From Amycolatopsis marina (GTDB lineage Bacteria > Actinomycetota > Actinomycetes > Mycobacteriales > Pseudonocardiaceae): a stretch of 64,000 bases of DNA. Below the pieces are notes generated by a model. It was not told the origin of the DNA. It did not search any database and saw only the letters and a list, made by a program, of their open reading frames with translations. The position numbers were made by a program, and so were the translations under genes. The stretch is from NCBI RefSeq assembly GCF_900111885.1, contig NZ_FOKG01000028.1:1-64000 (forward strand), in the 5' to 3' direction. Positions 1 to 9,198 of this stretch are shown here, one piece after another. Within the stretch, counting starts at the first letter, position 1. The number at the start of each line of letters is the position of its first letter.

Positions 1-111
1 CCCTTTGTGGGTTAAGGCCCCCAACAGACCATTGGGTTGATAGGCCAGAAATGGACGCACAGTAATGTGTTTTGAGTTGACTGGTACTAATAGGCCGAGG
101 ACTTGCCCACA
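1..111 (+). rRNA. 23S rRNA, 3' end only (partial)
   Basis: The first ~110 bases match the conserved 3' end of actinobacterial 23S rRNA, including the stretch GACTGGTACTAATAGGCCGA just before the terminal helix. The rest lies outside the window. The exact 3' end is estimated. A 5S gene follows on the same strand, so this is the tail of an rRNA operon. The spacer 112-197 contains no tRNA. Confidence 0.95.
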
Positions 112-197
112 AACATGCTACGCATCCGCTCTACAGCTCTGAAACACCACACCACCACCGGTCCGGCCGGTGGACAGGTGGTTGGTTGTTTCACAGA

Positions 198-316
198 GTT
201 ACGGTGATCATAGCGCCAGGGAAACGCCCGGTCCCATTCCGAACCCGGAAGCTAAGCCTGGCAGCGCCGATGGTACTGCAGCCGAAGGGCTGTGGGAGAG
301 TAGGACGTCGCCGAAC
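198..316 (+). rRNA. rrf: 5S rRNA
   Basis: This is a 119-nt gene with the conserved 5S core GGTCCCATTCCGAACCCGGA near its middle and the complementary ends GTTACGGTG and CGCCGAAC. It lies about 85 nt after the 23S end, the normal position in an rRNA operon. The ends are set by comparison with typical actinobacterial 5S and may be off by 1-3 nt. Confidence 0.95.
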
Positions 317-332
317 ACCCTTTGAAGAATGC

Positions 333-376
333 CCGGAGCCCCGGTCGAGAAGCACACCTTCTCCCGGGGCTCCGCG
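333..376 (+). terminator. Terminator of the rRNA operon
   Basis: CGGAGCCCCGG at 334-344 pairs with CCGGGGCTCCG at 364-374, an 11-bp GC-rich stem with a ~19-nt loop, 17 nt after the 5S gene. The T-tract is weak, as is common in high-GC actinobacteria. Confidence 0.75.
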
Positions 377-458
377 CATTTCCACCCCGCCACCCGAATT
401 TGCGGCAACTTGCGGCCATGGCCGGGCGCCGTCCCGGCCGTGTTCCTACGCTGAGGCA

Positions 459-869
459 ATGGAAAAGTTGAGTCGGGTGGCGCTCGGTGTCCTGTCTGTG
501 ATCGCGGTGCTCGGCGGGATCACGCTCGCGGTGAGAATGATTCTGTACTTGGGCCCTGTCGGGTACGTGCCTGAACTGGCGGAGATCGGCGGCTGGGGGA
601 TCATTGCCGGCCCGCTCGCGTTGGGGGTCTACGCCGCGGGCGCCGTCGAGGCGAGGCTCGCGTCGCGTATCGGCGTCGGCGTCGGCCTGATGTTCGCTGC
701 CTTCTTCGCCACTGTGCTGATTTCGTATGTCGTTTCGCTGACCGCGCATAGAGGTGGTCCGCGGGGCAATGTGGAGGACGGCACTGCGGGAATTCTGTGG
801 CTGCTCGCCGGTGCGTTCTTCCTCTGGCGCCTCGCGGTCCGTCGCTGGCCGGTGCAGCTGCCCGGGTGA
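459..869 (+). CDS. Hypothetical membrane protein, four predicted TM segments
   Basis: This 136-aa protein is not recognised beyond being integral to the membrane. Hydrophobic stretches lie at about residues 7-28, 47-65, 72-92 and 110-125. The loop between TM3 and TM4 carries HRGGPRGNVEDG. The reading frame is open upstream to 186, but that part overlaps the 5S gene, so the ATG at 459 is taken as the start. It is convergent with the amidotransferase gene that ends at 875. No function is assigned. Confidence 0.6.
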   Translation: MEKLSRVALGVLSVIAVLGGITLAVRMILYLGPVGYVPELAEIGGWGIIAGPLALGVYAAGAVEARLASRIGVGVGLMFAAFFATVLISYVVSLTAHRGGPRGNVEDGTAGILWLLAGAFFLWRLAVRRWPVQLPG

Positions 870-874
870 GCTGC

Positions 875-1636
875 TCAGGCCAGGGGCAGCGTGCTGCGTG
901 GCTTCTGTGCGGGCGCGATCCGGCCTGCCGCCAGTTCGACGAACCTGTGCGCGAACGGCCGCCAGGTTTCCGCGATGTCTGCGTGCGCGGTCGCGAGCGT
1001 GTCGTCGTTCAACCCACCTGGCCGGGCGTACTCGGCCAGCTCCGGGGAGTCCGCGGCCCACCTGCGAACCACGTCAGGTGTCGTCTCGATGTGGAACTGG
1101 ATGCCGTAGACGCAGCGATTCAGACGGAACGCCTGGTTCGCGTAGCCAGGGGCGGAGGCCAGGAGGTCGGCTCCCGCCGGCAGTCGCTCGATCACATCCT
1201 GGTGGAACTGCAGCACATCCTGAACCAGGGGAAGGTCGGCGAAGAGCGGGTCCATCCACGCGACGTCCTTCTTCGACACCAGCGCGGGCCCGACCTCCGG
1301 TCCCTGCTTGCCCCGTCCGACCACGCCACCCGTCGCGACGGCAAGCAGTTGCGCGCCGAGGCACACCCCGAGGGTCGGGATCGCGTTGCCTGCCGCTGTG
1401 GCCAGGAGCCCGCGCACCGCGGCGAGCCAGGGATGGGCGCGGTCCTCCTCGGCGTTCATGCCACCACCGAGGCACACCACGCCCTGGTACCCCTCGATGC
1501 CGTCCGGCAGGGTGTCCATGGGCGGTAGCCGCACGTCCAGTTCGGCGCCCGCCTCGGACAGCCAGTCGCCGAGGGGGCCGATCGGGTCGGATTCGTCGGG
1601 CTGGATCACCAGCAGGCGCACGCCGTTCACGCCCAC
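875..1636 (-). CDS. Class I glutamine amidotransferase (GMP synthase-like)
   Basis: This 253-aa protein has the class I glutaminase fold. It shows the nucleophile elbow GVCLGAQLLA with the catalytic Cys at about residue 92, and the His of the triad in YGIQFHIET at about residue 180. There is no synthetase domain, so it is a stand-alone amidotransferase that would release ammonia from glutamine for an unknown acceptor or hydrolyse a gamma-glutamyl compound. The start is GTG at 1636, with a second GTG at 1630. It is divergent from glnE with only ~70 bp between them, so promoters may be shared. The physiological substrate cannot be read from the sequence. Confidence 0.8.
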   Translation of the reverse strand: MGVNGVRLLVIQPDESDPIGPLGDWLSEAGAELDVRLPPMDTLPDGIEGYQGVVCLGGGMNAEEDRAHPWLAAVRGLLATAAGNAIPTLGVCLGAQLLAVATGGVVGRGKQGPEVGPALVSKKDVAWMDPLFADLPLVQDVLQFHQDVIERLPAGADLLASAPGYANQAFRLNRCVYGIQFHIETTPDVVRRWAADSPELAEYARPGGLNDDTLATAHADIAETWRPFAHRFVELAAGRIAPAQKPRSTLPLA

Positions 1637-1708
1637 CAGGATACGTGCGGTGTATCGCCGGTGATGTCTCGCATGGTCCGCTGAGGCTGCGGACTACGGT
1701 AAGACGCG

Positions 1709-4681
1709 ATGGCAGAACGAGCTCGGGCGACCGCGTCGGCGGCGCGGTTCGGTTTCACCGACGACCGCGCCGAGCAACTCCTGCGCGATGCCGGGTGGTG
1801 GAGCGAATCGGGACCCCTGCCGGGCAGCGACGCGCTGCTCACCGCCTTCGCCCGCAGCCCTGATCCGGATCTCGCGCTGCGGGGAGTCGACCGCGTCCGG
1901 GAGGCGGACGAATCCGGCTGGCCCGAGCTGGCCGAGGAGCTTCGCACCAACGCCGTGCTGCGGGGCAGGCTGCTGTCCGTGCTCGGCTCGTCCACCGCGC
2001 TTTCGGACTTCCTCGCCGGGAACCCGGCCCAATGGCGCAGGGTCGTGGGCGCCGGCCTGACGAGACAAGAGGACTACGCGACCACCCTCGGCGCGGCCGT
2101 CCGGGACGACGAGGGTGTGCTCAGCGGCGCGGCGGCCGAGCAGGCCCTCCGTGTCGGCTATCGCGGCCTGCTGCTGGAGGTCGCGGCCGCGGACCTCGGT
2201 CACCTGGTGGAGCGGGAACTGGAGCAGCCGGACTACACCAGGATCGCCGCCCTGCTCACCACGCTCGCCGAGGCCGCCCTACGTGCCGGACTGGACGTGG
2301 CTGTGGGGGAGGTGGACAACGCCGAAGCGGCCCAGCTGGCCGTGATCGCCATGGGCAAATGCGGCGGCAGGGAACTCAACTACGTCAGCGACGTCGACGT
2401 GATCTTCGCGGCGGAGGGCGACCTCCAGGTCGCCACCAGGTTGGCCACCACGATGATGCGCACCGTCGGCAAGGCGTGTTTCGAGGTCGACGCCGCGTTG
2501 CGACCCGAGGGCAAGGCCGGCGCGCTGGTGCGGACGCTGGAGGGCCACGAGACGTACTACAAGAAGTGGGCCAGCACCTGGGAGTTCCAGGCCCTGCTCA
2601 AGGCGCGCCCCGTGGCGGGTGATCCCGACCTAGGGCAGCGCTACGCCGAGCTGGTCGCGCCGCTGGTCTGGTCGGCATCGGAACGGGACAACTTCGTCAC
2701 CGACGTGCAGCGCATGCGGCGAAGAGTCGAGCGGCACGTACCGAGCGAGCTCGTCGACCGTGAACTCAAACTGGGCAGGGGCGGCCTGCGCGATGTCGAG
2801 TTCGCCGTGCAACTGCTGCAGATGGTGCACGGCAGGGTGGACGCGGACCTGCGCTCGGCATCCACGATGGAGGCGCTGTCCGCGCTCGGGTCGGGTGGCT
2901 ATGTCGGCCGTTCCGACGCCGCCGAGCTGGAGGAGTCCTACGAGTTCCTCCGCACCGTCGAGCACCGGCTCCAGCTGCGCAGGCTGCGCCGCACCCACTT
3001 GTTTCCCGACGATTCCGAGACCGCGGAACTGCGCTGGCTGGCGCGGGCGTGCGGACTGCGCCCGGTACGCGGCAGGTCCGAGGGCGAGGCCCTGATCACC
3101 GCGTTCCGCAGACACGTACAGCGGATCCGGCGATTGCACGAGAAGCTGTTCTACCGCCCACTGCTCGACTCGGTGGCACGCGTGCCGACCGCCGCGTTGC
3201 GGCTGACGACCCAGCAGGCCGCGAGCAGGCTGGCTGCGCTCGGCTACGCCGCACCCGACGGGGCGCTGCAGCACATCCAAGCGCTGACGTCGGGGGTTTC
3301 CCGGCGTGCCGCGATCCAGCATGCGCTGCTGCCGGTACTGCTCGATCTGCTGGCGGACACCCCGGATCCCGACGGGGGGCTGCTCGCGTACCGGCGGGTG
3401 TCCGAGGCCCTCGCGGAGACGCCCTGGTATTTACGGGTGCTGCGCGACGAGTCGGCTGTCGTGGAGCGGGTCGCCCTGCTGCTCGGCACCTCGAAGCTGG
3501 TGCCCGACCTGCTGGTCCGCGCGCCCGAGGTGTTGCAGCTGCTCAGCGACCCCAACCGGCTGGCGGGCCGGTCACCGGCGGAGGTCGCGACGTCCCTGCG
3601 CGCAGCGGCGCGCAGACAGCCCGGTCTCGAAGCCGCTGTCACCATCGCCCGTTCCCTGCGCAGGCACGAGATGCTTCGGGTCGCGGCCGCGGATCTGCTG
3701 GACCTGCTCGACGTGCCCTCGGTGTGCGCGGCCCTCTCCTCGGTGTGGAGCGCCGTGCTGGAAGCCGCGCTGGCGGCGGCCGTGCGGGTGCGCAAGGCGG
3801 AACTGGGCAGCGAGCTGGCCACCATCGCCGTGATCGGGATGGGCAGGCTCGGCGGCGCCGAACTCGGCTACTCCTCGGACGCTGACGTGCTGTTCGTCTG
3901 TGAGCCAGCCGAGGGCGCCACTGATGCCGAGGCCGTCCGGTTCGCGTCCTCGGTCGCCGAGACCGTGCGCAAGGCACTCGGGGCGCCCAGTCAGGATCCG
4001 CCGCTCGAGGTGGACACCAATCTTCGGCCGGAAGGCCGCAACGGCGCGCTCGTGCGGACGCTCGCCTCCTACCGGGCGTACTACGAACGCTGGTCCGAGG
4101 TGTGGGAGGCACAGGCGCTGCTTCGCGCCCGGCCGGTAGCGGGAGATCCCGAGCTGGGGGAGCGGTTCATCGAGGCGGTGAACCCGTTCCGGTACCCGGA
4201 GGGGGGCCTCGACCCGGTGCGGATCAGGGAGGTCCGGCGGATCAAGGCCAGAGTGGACACCGAGCGGATGCCGAAGGGAGCCGACCGCACGACGCACACG
4301 AAGCTGGGCCGCGGCGGGCTGGCCGACGTCGAATGGACCGCCCAGTTGTGGCAGCTGCGGTACGCGCACGAGGTGCCGGGGTTGCGGACCACGTCGACCC
4401 CTGGCGCGCTGCGTGCCATGGCCGAGGCGGGGCTGGTCGAGTCCGAGGATGCCGAGGCACTGGTCGACGCCTGGATGCTGGCGACAAGGGCCCGCAACGC
4501 GGGCATGCTGGTCCGCGGAAAGCCGGTCGATCAGCTCCCGGGATCGGGGCGGGAACTGGCCGCCGTGGCCCGTGTCCTCGGTTACCCGGCCGATGAGGAC
4601 CCCGGCGAGTTCCTCGACCAGTACCGCCGCACGACCCGGCGGGCGCACGCCATCGTCGAACGCCTCTTCTACGAGGACTGA
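1709..4681 (+). CDS. glnE: Glutamine synthetase adenylyltransferase / adenylyl-removing enzyme
   Basis: This 990-aa bifunctional GlnE is full length for actinobacteria. It has two tandem nucleotidyltransferase domains. The N-terminal one carries GGRELNYVSDVDVIF near residue 220 (de-adenylylation half). The C-terminal one carries GGAELGYSSDADVLFV near residue 712 (adenylylation half). Each is followed by a helical GlnE/PII-uridylyltransferase-like domain (RGGLRDVEF and RGGLADVEW). It modifies a Tyr of type I glutamine synthetase; the target motif DLYELPPEE is present in the glnA product encoded at 7600-9024. The start ATG at 1709 follows the divergent amidotransferase gene. In actinobacteria, GlnE turns glutamine synthetase off under nitrogen excess. 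Confidence 0.97.
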   Translation: MAERARATASAARFGFTDDRAEQLLRDAGWWSESGPLPGSDALLTAFARSPDPDLALRGVDRVREADESGWPELAEELRTNAVLRGRLLSVLGSSTALSDFLAGNPAQWRRVVGAGLTRQEDYATTLGAAVRDDEGVLSGAAAEQALRVGYRGLLLEVAAADLGHLVERELEQPDYTRIAALLTTLAEAALRAGLDVAVGEVDNAEAAQLAVIAMGKCGGRELNYVSDVDVIFAAEGDLQVATRLATTMMRTVGKACFEVDAALRPEGKAGALVRTLEGHETYYKKWASTWEFQALLKARPVAGDPDLGQRYAELVAPLVWSASERDNFVTDVQRMRRRVERHVPSELVDRELKLGRGGLRDVEFAVQLLQMVHGRVDADLRSASTMEALSALGSGGYVGRSDAAELEESYEFLRTVEHRLQLRRLRRTHLFPDDSETAELRWLARACGLRPVRGRSEGEALITAFRRHVQRIRRLHEKLFYRPLLDSVARVPTAALRLTTQQAASRLAALGYAAPDGALQHIQALTSGVSRRAAIQHALLPVLLDLLADTPDPDGGLLAYRRVSEALAETPWYLRVLRDESAVVERVALLLGTSKLVPDLLVRAPEVLQLLSDPNRLAGRSPAEVATSLRAAARRQPGLEAAVTIARSLRRHEMLRVAAADLLDLLDVPSVCAALSSVWSAVLEAALAAAVRVRKAELGSELATIAVIGMGRLGGAELGYSSDADVLFVCEPAEGATDAEAVRFASSVAETVRKALGAPSQDPPLEVDTNLRPEGRNGALVRTLASYRAYYERWSEVWEAQALLRARPVAGDPELGERFIEAVNPFRYPEGGLDPVRIREVRRIKARVDTERMPKGADRTTHTKLGRGGLADVEWTAQLWQLRYAHEVPGLRTTSTPGALRAMAEAGLVESEDAEALVDAWMLATRARNAGMLVRGKPVDQLPGSGRELAAVARVLGYPADEDPGEFLDQYRRTTRRAHAIVERLFYED

Positions 4682-4764
4682 GTCCGGTCCTGCTCGCGCG
4701 GGAGAAACTGCCTGCTCGGTCACCATCGGCACGCGCTGTCGGTACGGAGATTTACAGTGACTGC

Positions 4765-5196
4765 GTGACCGAGCGCGAACCATTCCGGGTACAGATCAAA
4801 GTCCGCCACTACGAGCTGGACACGTTAGGGCATCTCAACCACGCCGTGTACCACTCGTACGGCGAGGTGGCGCGCCTGGAGTTGATGGAGCAGGCCGGGC
4901 TGCTCACCAGCGGCATGCGGGAGGAACGCCTGGCCGCGGTCCTGCTCGAGTCGCACATCAGCTTCCGCAGGGAGTTGCGGGCAGGTGACGTCGTCGACGT
5001 CACCTGCGAGTCGAAGTTCGGCGAGGGCAAGACGTTCCGGATGGACTCGATGATCTACAAGTCCGACGGCACCACGGCGGCGGAGATCACCTGCACGCTC
5101 GGACTGATGGACCTCGAACGCCGCAAGCTTGTCGCGGACCCCCTGGACAGGATCAAAAAGGCCGGGGTCGACGTCGCGATGCTCGGCGCGACCTGA
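4765..5196 (+). CDS. Acyl-CoA thioesterase, 4HBT hotdog fold
   Basis: This 143-aa single-hotdog-domain protein contains the 4HBT-family signature YELDTLGHLNHAVYHSYGE near the N terminus, with the catalytic-position Asp in LDTLGH, and SHISFRRELRAGD in the central strand. It should hydrolyse an acyl-CoA or acyl-ACP thioester. The substrate is unknown. The start is GTG at 4765, within 84 nt of the glnE stop; the frame has no upstream alternative before the glnE end. Its 3' end faces the SDR remnant. Confidence 0.85.
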   Translation: MTEREPFRVQIKVRHYELDTLGHLNHAVYHSYGEVARLELMEQAGLLTSGMREERLAAVLLESHISFRRELRAGDVVDVTCESKFGEGKTFRMDSMIYKSDGTTAAEITCTLGLMDLERRKLVADPLDRIKKAGVDVAMLGAT

Positions 5197-5257
5197 ACGG
5201 ACGCTCGCCGAAACGGAGCACGTCCACAGCAAGCGCGGCCACAGCCACCGAAGTAGC

Positions 5258-5603
5258 TCAGCCCATCCACATTCCGCCGTTGACGTCGACGGTGGCACCG
5301 GTGATCGACGCCGCGCCGGCTGAGCAGAGCCAGCCGACCGTCTCGGCGATCTCGGCCGGGGTCGCGATGTGGTCGAGCGGAATGGTGGCGCGCAGCGCGG
5401 TGAGCTCGTCCTCGGTCAGGCGATCGATCATCGTGGTCGCCACCGGGCCGGGTGCCACGCAGTTGACCCGGATTCGGCGGTGTGCCTGGTGCTTCGCCAG
5501 ATGCCGGGTCAGCCCGATGAGCCCGGCCTTGGCCACCGCGTAGGCCGGGCCGGACAGCTCGGTGCCGCCGTGCCGCCCATTGACGGAACTGAACAGGACG
5601 CGG
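5258..5603 (-). pseudogene. SDR-family oxidoreductase remnant, N-terminal half missing
   Basis: Only the C-terminal ~115 residues of a short-chain dehydrogenase are recognisable. They include the Ser region VLFSSVNGR, the catalytic YAVAK (Tyr and Lys of the active site), RVNCVAPGPVATTM and the C-terminal GATVDVNGG. The Rossmann nucleotide-binding half (TGxxxGxG) is absent. Upstream of about 5603 the frame continues only as antisense of the neighbouring hydantoinase remnant. The gene has therefore lost its start and cofactor site and is almost certainly inactive. See the finding on the head-to-head junction. Confidence 0.85.
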
Positions 5604-6664
5604 GAACAGAGAGCCGGGCATGTGCCCAGGGCGGCGTCACCACCGCACTGAACTACATGCGCACCGGGCAGTACTACCTGAACCGGGGCGGCGACTACGC
5701 CGATGTGTTCCCGGAGGTGCTTTCCGCCACCGAAGGAAAGTCCTACGTGGACTACGCCTACCACCTGGCCCCGATGATGCGTAGGCACATCGAGGAAATT
5801 CCGGCGCTGGTCCGCGACCACGGGGTCACCTCATTCAAGGTGTTCATGTTCTACGGCAGCCACGGACTGCACGGGCGGTCGACAGACCAGAACTCGTTCC
5901 TGATGATCCCCGAGGGCGAGCGTTATGACTACGCACACTTCGAGTTCGTCATGCGCGGCATTCAGGCCGCCCGCGAGCAGTTTCCCGATCTCGCGGACGA
6001 GATCTCGCTGTCGCTGCACTGTGAGACCGCCGAGATCATGGACGCGGCGCTGCGGATGGCCCAGGCGTTCCCGCACATCCGCTTTCGGCGTGAGGTGACG
6101 GTGGGACATCTGCTGGCCGACATCGACACCGCGTCGGGGATCGGCGGAAAGGTCAATCCGCCACTGCGTCCCCGCGAGGATGTCGAAGCGTTGTGGGAGC
6201 ACGTGCTGGCCGGCGAGGTCGACTGGGTGGTCAGCGACCACGCCTGCTGCCGTGACGAGCAGAAGTTCGGTGACCCTCGGGAGGACGTGTTCGTCGCCAA
6301 GTCCGGCTTCGGCGGTGCCGAATATCTGCTTGCCGGCCTGATCACCGAAGGCACGCGGCGCGGCCTTCCCCTTGGTGAGATCGCCAAACTGACCGCCTGG
6401 AACCCTGCCACCCGTTTCGGCCTCCGCACCAAGGGGGCGATCGAGGCCGGGTTCGATGCCGATTTCGCCCTTGTCGACGCGGATACCGAGTGGACGGTCC
6501 GGGCGGCGGATTCGGAGTCCACGCAGGAGTACACCCCGTTCGAAGGTTTCGCGATGACCGCGGCCGTCACGGACACCTTCGTTCGCGGGCACCGGGTCCT
6601 CGATACCGGCAAGGTCGTTGGCGACCCGATCGGCCGCTACCAGAAGCGACCCACCGGCGCATGA
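5604..6664 (+). pseudogene. Hydantoinase/dihydropyrimidinase-family amidohydrolase remnant, N-terminus missing
   Basis: The ~350 C-terminal residues of a cyclic amidohydrolase are intact. They include GGVTTALNYMRTGQYY, SFKVFMFYGS (the metal-bridging Lys position), SLHCE, VGHLLADI, DWVVSDHACC and the C-terminal WNPATRFGL followed by ADFALVD. The N-terminal strand with the HxH metal ligands is missing, and there is no start codon in a sensible context: the open frame upstream of ~5604 is antisense to the SDR remnant. The stop overlaps the ATG of the citE-like gene (ATGA at 6661), so the two were once translationally coupled in a catabolic operon. Confidence 0.85.
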
Positions 6665-7466
6665 CTGCCCGCAGCTACCTCTACGTCCCAGGGGACCAGC
6701 CCGAGAAGCTGGCCGGCGCCGCTCGCCGAGGCGCCGACGCCTTGATCGTCGACCTGGAGGACGCCGTCGCCCCGTCGCGCAAATCGGACGCGCGGGCGGC
6801 GGCGTGCGCCTACCTCCGTACGGGGAAGGCGTGGGTCCGGATCAACTCCGAAACGGCATCACTGGACCTGGACGCCATCCTCGGTCGCCCCGGGCTGGCC
6901 GGGGTCGTAGTGCCCAAGGCGGAACCGGAGTTGCTCGCTGAGGTGGACGCGCTCCTTGCGGCGCATCCGGACCTGCCGATTCTGGCGATCATCGAAACCG
7001 CTCGGGGTATGCGCCGATTGGACGCGGTCGCGGAGTCCGCCCGCGTGGTCCGCCTCGGCCTGGACGAGGCCGATCTGGCAGGTGAACTGGGGCTGCGTCC
7101 CGGCCCGGATCGGGTGGAATTGTGGCCTCTCCGTTCGCAGGTCGTTGTCGCTTCCGCCGACGCCGGACTTGTGCCCCCGTTGGGCCTGTCGACACCTCGG
7201 TTCGTGATCTGACCCGGCTGGCCGATTCCACCCGGCTCCTGCTCCGGCAGGGCTTCCGCGCCCGGACCGCGATCACACCGGCTCAGGTGGACACCATCAA
7301 CGCGGTGTTCACGCCCACACCTGATGAGGTGGCTGCCGCTCGTCGCGCCATCGAGCGGCTGGACCACGCGGACTCCGGCCTGGCCGTGGATACCGACGGC
7401 CGGCTGCTGGACCCTGCGGTTGTCCGTACGGCCCGTGAAGTGCTGAGCCGGGCCTCCGGCTCCTGA
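6661..7466 (+). pseudogene. CitE/HpcH-type aldolase/lyase, one frameshift
   Basis: The ATG at 6661 opens RSYLYVPGDQPEKL and continues through DALIVDLEDAV, WVRINS, VVVPKAE and ILAIIETARG to VVVASADAG. This is the HpcH/HpaI (citrate lyase beta-like) TIM-barrel family with its Mg2+ and CoA-binding motifs. Near 7171-7182, in or beside a run of five C, the frame is lost: the first frame stops at 7212, while the family C terminus (GPVDTSVRDL, QGFRARTAITPAQVDTINAVFTP) continues in another frame to 7466. One base appears to be missing. It is either a pseudogene or a sequencing error, and it is coupled to the equally broken gene before it. Confidence 0.8.
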
Positions 7467-7508
7467 ACACTCTTGCCGCTGTCGTATCGGTGGCACCTGA
7501 GAACGCGG

Positions 7509-7564
7509 AACGGCGACTGACCATGCACAGCACTGAGCAGTGTTTGTGCAGGTCAGTCGCCGTT
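7509..7564. terminator. Bidirectional terminator between the citE remnant and glnA
   Basis: AACGGCGACTGACC at 7509-7522 pairs perfectly with GGTCAGTCGCCGTT at 7551-7564 (14 bp). A second nested stem TGCAC/GTGCA lies in the loop. It lies between two convergent genes and can serve both strands. Confidence 0.8.
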
Positions 7565-7599
7565 CTGGCGATCGGGCTCTGGTCAGCCCTCGATCCCGA

Positions 7600-9024
7600 T
7601 CACACGTCGTAGTAAAGCGCGAACTCGTACGGGTGCGGGCGCAGGCGCAGCGGGTCGATCTCGTGCTCGCGCTTGAAGGCGATCCAGGTCTCGATGACGT
7701 CCGGCGTGAAGACACCGCCCTCGAGCAGGTAGTCGTGATCGCGCTCGAGGTTGTCCAGCACGGTGCCGAGGTCACCCGGCACGAGCTTGACGTCCTTGGC
7801 CTCCTCCGGCGGGAGCTCGTAGAGGTCCTTGTCGATGGGGGCGGGCGGCTCGATCTTGTTCTTGATGCCGTCGAGCCCGGCCATCATCATCGCCGCGAAC
7901 GCCAGGTACGGGTTCCCCGACGGGTCCGGGCAACGGAACTCGGCCCGCTTGGCCTTCGGGTTGTTGCCGGTGATCGGGATGCGGACGCAGGCCGAGCGGT
8001 TGCGCTGCGAGTAGACCAGGCTGACCGGGGCCTCGAAACCGGGCACCAGGCGGTGGTAGGAGTTCACCGTCGGGTTGGTGAACGCCAGCAGGCTCGGCGC
8101 GTGGTGCAGCAGGCCACCGATGTAGTGGCGAGCGGTGTCCGAAAGGCCCGCGTAACCCGACTCGTCGTGGAAGAGCGGCTGGCCGTCCTTCCAGAGCGAC
8201 TGGTGTGCGTGCATTCCGGAACCGTTGTCACCGAAGAGCGGCTTCGGCATGAAGGTGGCGGTCTTGCCCGCCTTCCACGCCGTGTTCTTCACGATGTACT
8301 TGAAGAGCTGCAGGTCGTCGGCAGCGTGCAGCAGCGTGTTGAACTTGTAGTTGATCTCCGTCTGACCTGCGGTGCCGACCTCGTGGTGGGCGCGCTCGAC
8401 CTCGAAGCCCGACGCGGACAGCTGGGTCACGATCTCGTCGCGCAGGTCGGCGAGGTGGTCGACCGGGGGCACGGGGAAGTAGCCGCCCTTGAAACGGGTC
8501 TTGTACCCCTTGTTGCCACCCTCTTCGTCGGCGCCGGTGTTCCACCAGCCCTCGACCGAGTCGATCTCGTGGAACGAGCCGTGCTCGGCGGAGTCGAACC
8601 TGATCGAGTCGAACACGTAGAACTCGGCTTCAGCGCCGAAGAACACCGCGTCGGCGACACCGGACTCGGCGATGAACTGCTCCGCCTTGCGAGCGATGTT
8701 GCGCGGGTCGCGGCTGTAGGCCTCACGGGTGAACGGATCGTGCACGAAGAAGTTGACGATCAACGTCTTGTGGTCGCGATACGGGTCGATCGTCGCCGTG
8801 GCGAGGTCCGGCAGCAGCAGCATGTCGGACTCGTGGATCGACTGGAAGCCACGCACGGAGGAGCCGTCGAACGCGAGCCCTTCTTCCATGGCCTCGCGGT
8901 CGAACGCCTTTGCGGGGACGGTGAAGTGCTGCATCACACCCGGCAGGTCACAGAACCTGATGTCGACGAACTCGATGTTCTCGTCGGCGATGAGGCGCTG
9001 GATATCGTCTGGAGTAGTGGACAC
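7600..9024 (-). CDS. glnA: Glutamine synthetase, type I
   Basis: This 474-aa enzyme makes glutamine from glutamate, NH3 and ATP as a dodecamer. Visible are the N-terminal beta-grasp, the latch DGSSVRGF, the metal-site FGAEAEFY, the ATP-site region [21 protein letters not shown], and DLYELPPEE near residue 400, whose Tyr is the adenylylation target of GlnE. The frame is open to 9108, but GTG at 9024 is chosen because GGAGCTACAGAGG lies just upstream. The upstream region carries a GlnR-type box (separate entry). The gene sits 2.9 kb from glnE, which controls it post-translationally. Confidence 0.97.
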   Translation of the reverse strand: MSTTPDDIQRLIADENIEFVDIRFCDLPGVMQHFTVPAKAFDREAMEEGLAFDGSSVRGFQSIHESDMLLLPDLATATIDPYRDHKTLIVNFFVHDPFTREAYSRDPRNIARKAEQFIAESGVADAVFFGAEAEFYVFDSIRFDSAEHGSFHEIDSVEGWWNTGADEEGGNKGYKTRFKGGYFPVPPVDHLADLRDEIVTQLSASGFEVERAHHEVGTAGQTEINYKFNTLLHAADDLQLFKYIVKNTAWKAGKTATFMPKPLFGDNGSGMHAHQSLWKDGQPLFHDESGYAGLSDTARHYIGGLLHHAPSLLAFTNPTVNSYHRLVPGFEAPVSLVYSQRNRSACVRIPITGNNPKAKRAEFRCPDPSGNPYLAFAAMMMAGLDGIKNKIEPPAPIDKDLYELPPEEAKDVKLVPGDLGTVLDNLERDHDYLLEGGVFTPDVIETWIAFKREHEIDPLRLRPHPYEFALYYDV

Positions 9025-9092
9025 CCTCTGTAGCTCCTTCGTGTTCGTTGCCCGCGGGGGGTACTCTCTTCGGCTCACGCTAAGAGCGCGGT

Positions 9093-9130
9093 GTTGCCCG
9101 ACAGTCACCCGAATGTTTCGCCAGTGTTAA
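9093..9130 (-). promoter_or_regulatory. GlnR-type box upstream of glnA
   Basis: Read on the minus strand, four pentamers are spaced by exactly six bases: TTAAC, GAAAC, GTGAC, GCAAC. This fits the actinobacterial GlnR consensus of GTnAC and GAAAC half-sites separated by six. The distal end is about 70-105 nt upstream of the glnA start. The agreement in spacing is direct; regulation by GlnR is inferred from the family. Confidence 0.75.
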
Positions 9131-9198
9131 CGGGTTGGCGAATACCGGAATCCCGACCAGGGCGAACGGCCCACGGGTGAGCGGAATACCCTGGACGG

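Noticed and set aside
186-458. Long upstream extension of the reading frame of the 459-869 gene
   Set aside because: It runs through the 5S rRNA gene and its terminator, so translation from there is not credible.
7540-9033. Long plus-strand frame opposite glnA
   Set aside because: It is a mirror of the glnA codon bias with no known domain; the same applies to the long antisense frames over UPF0182, hut and glnE genes.
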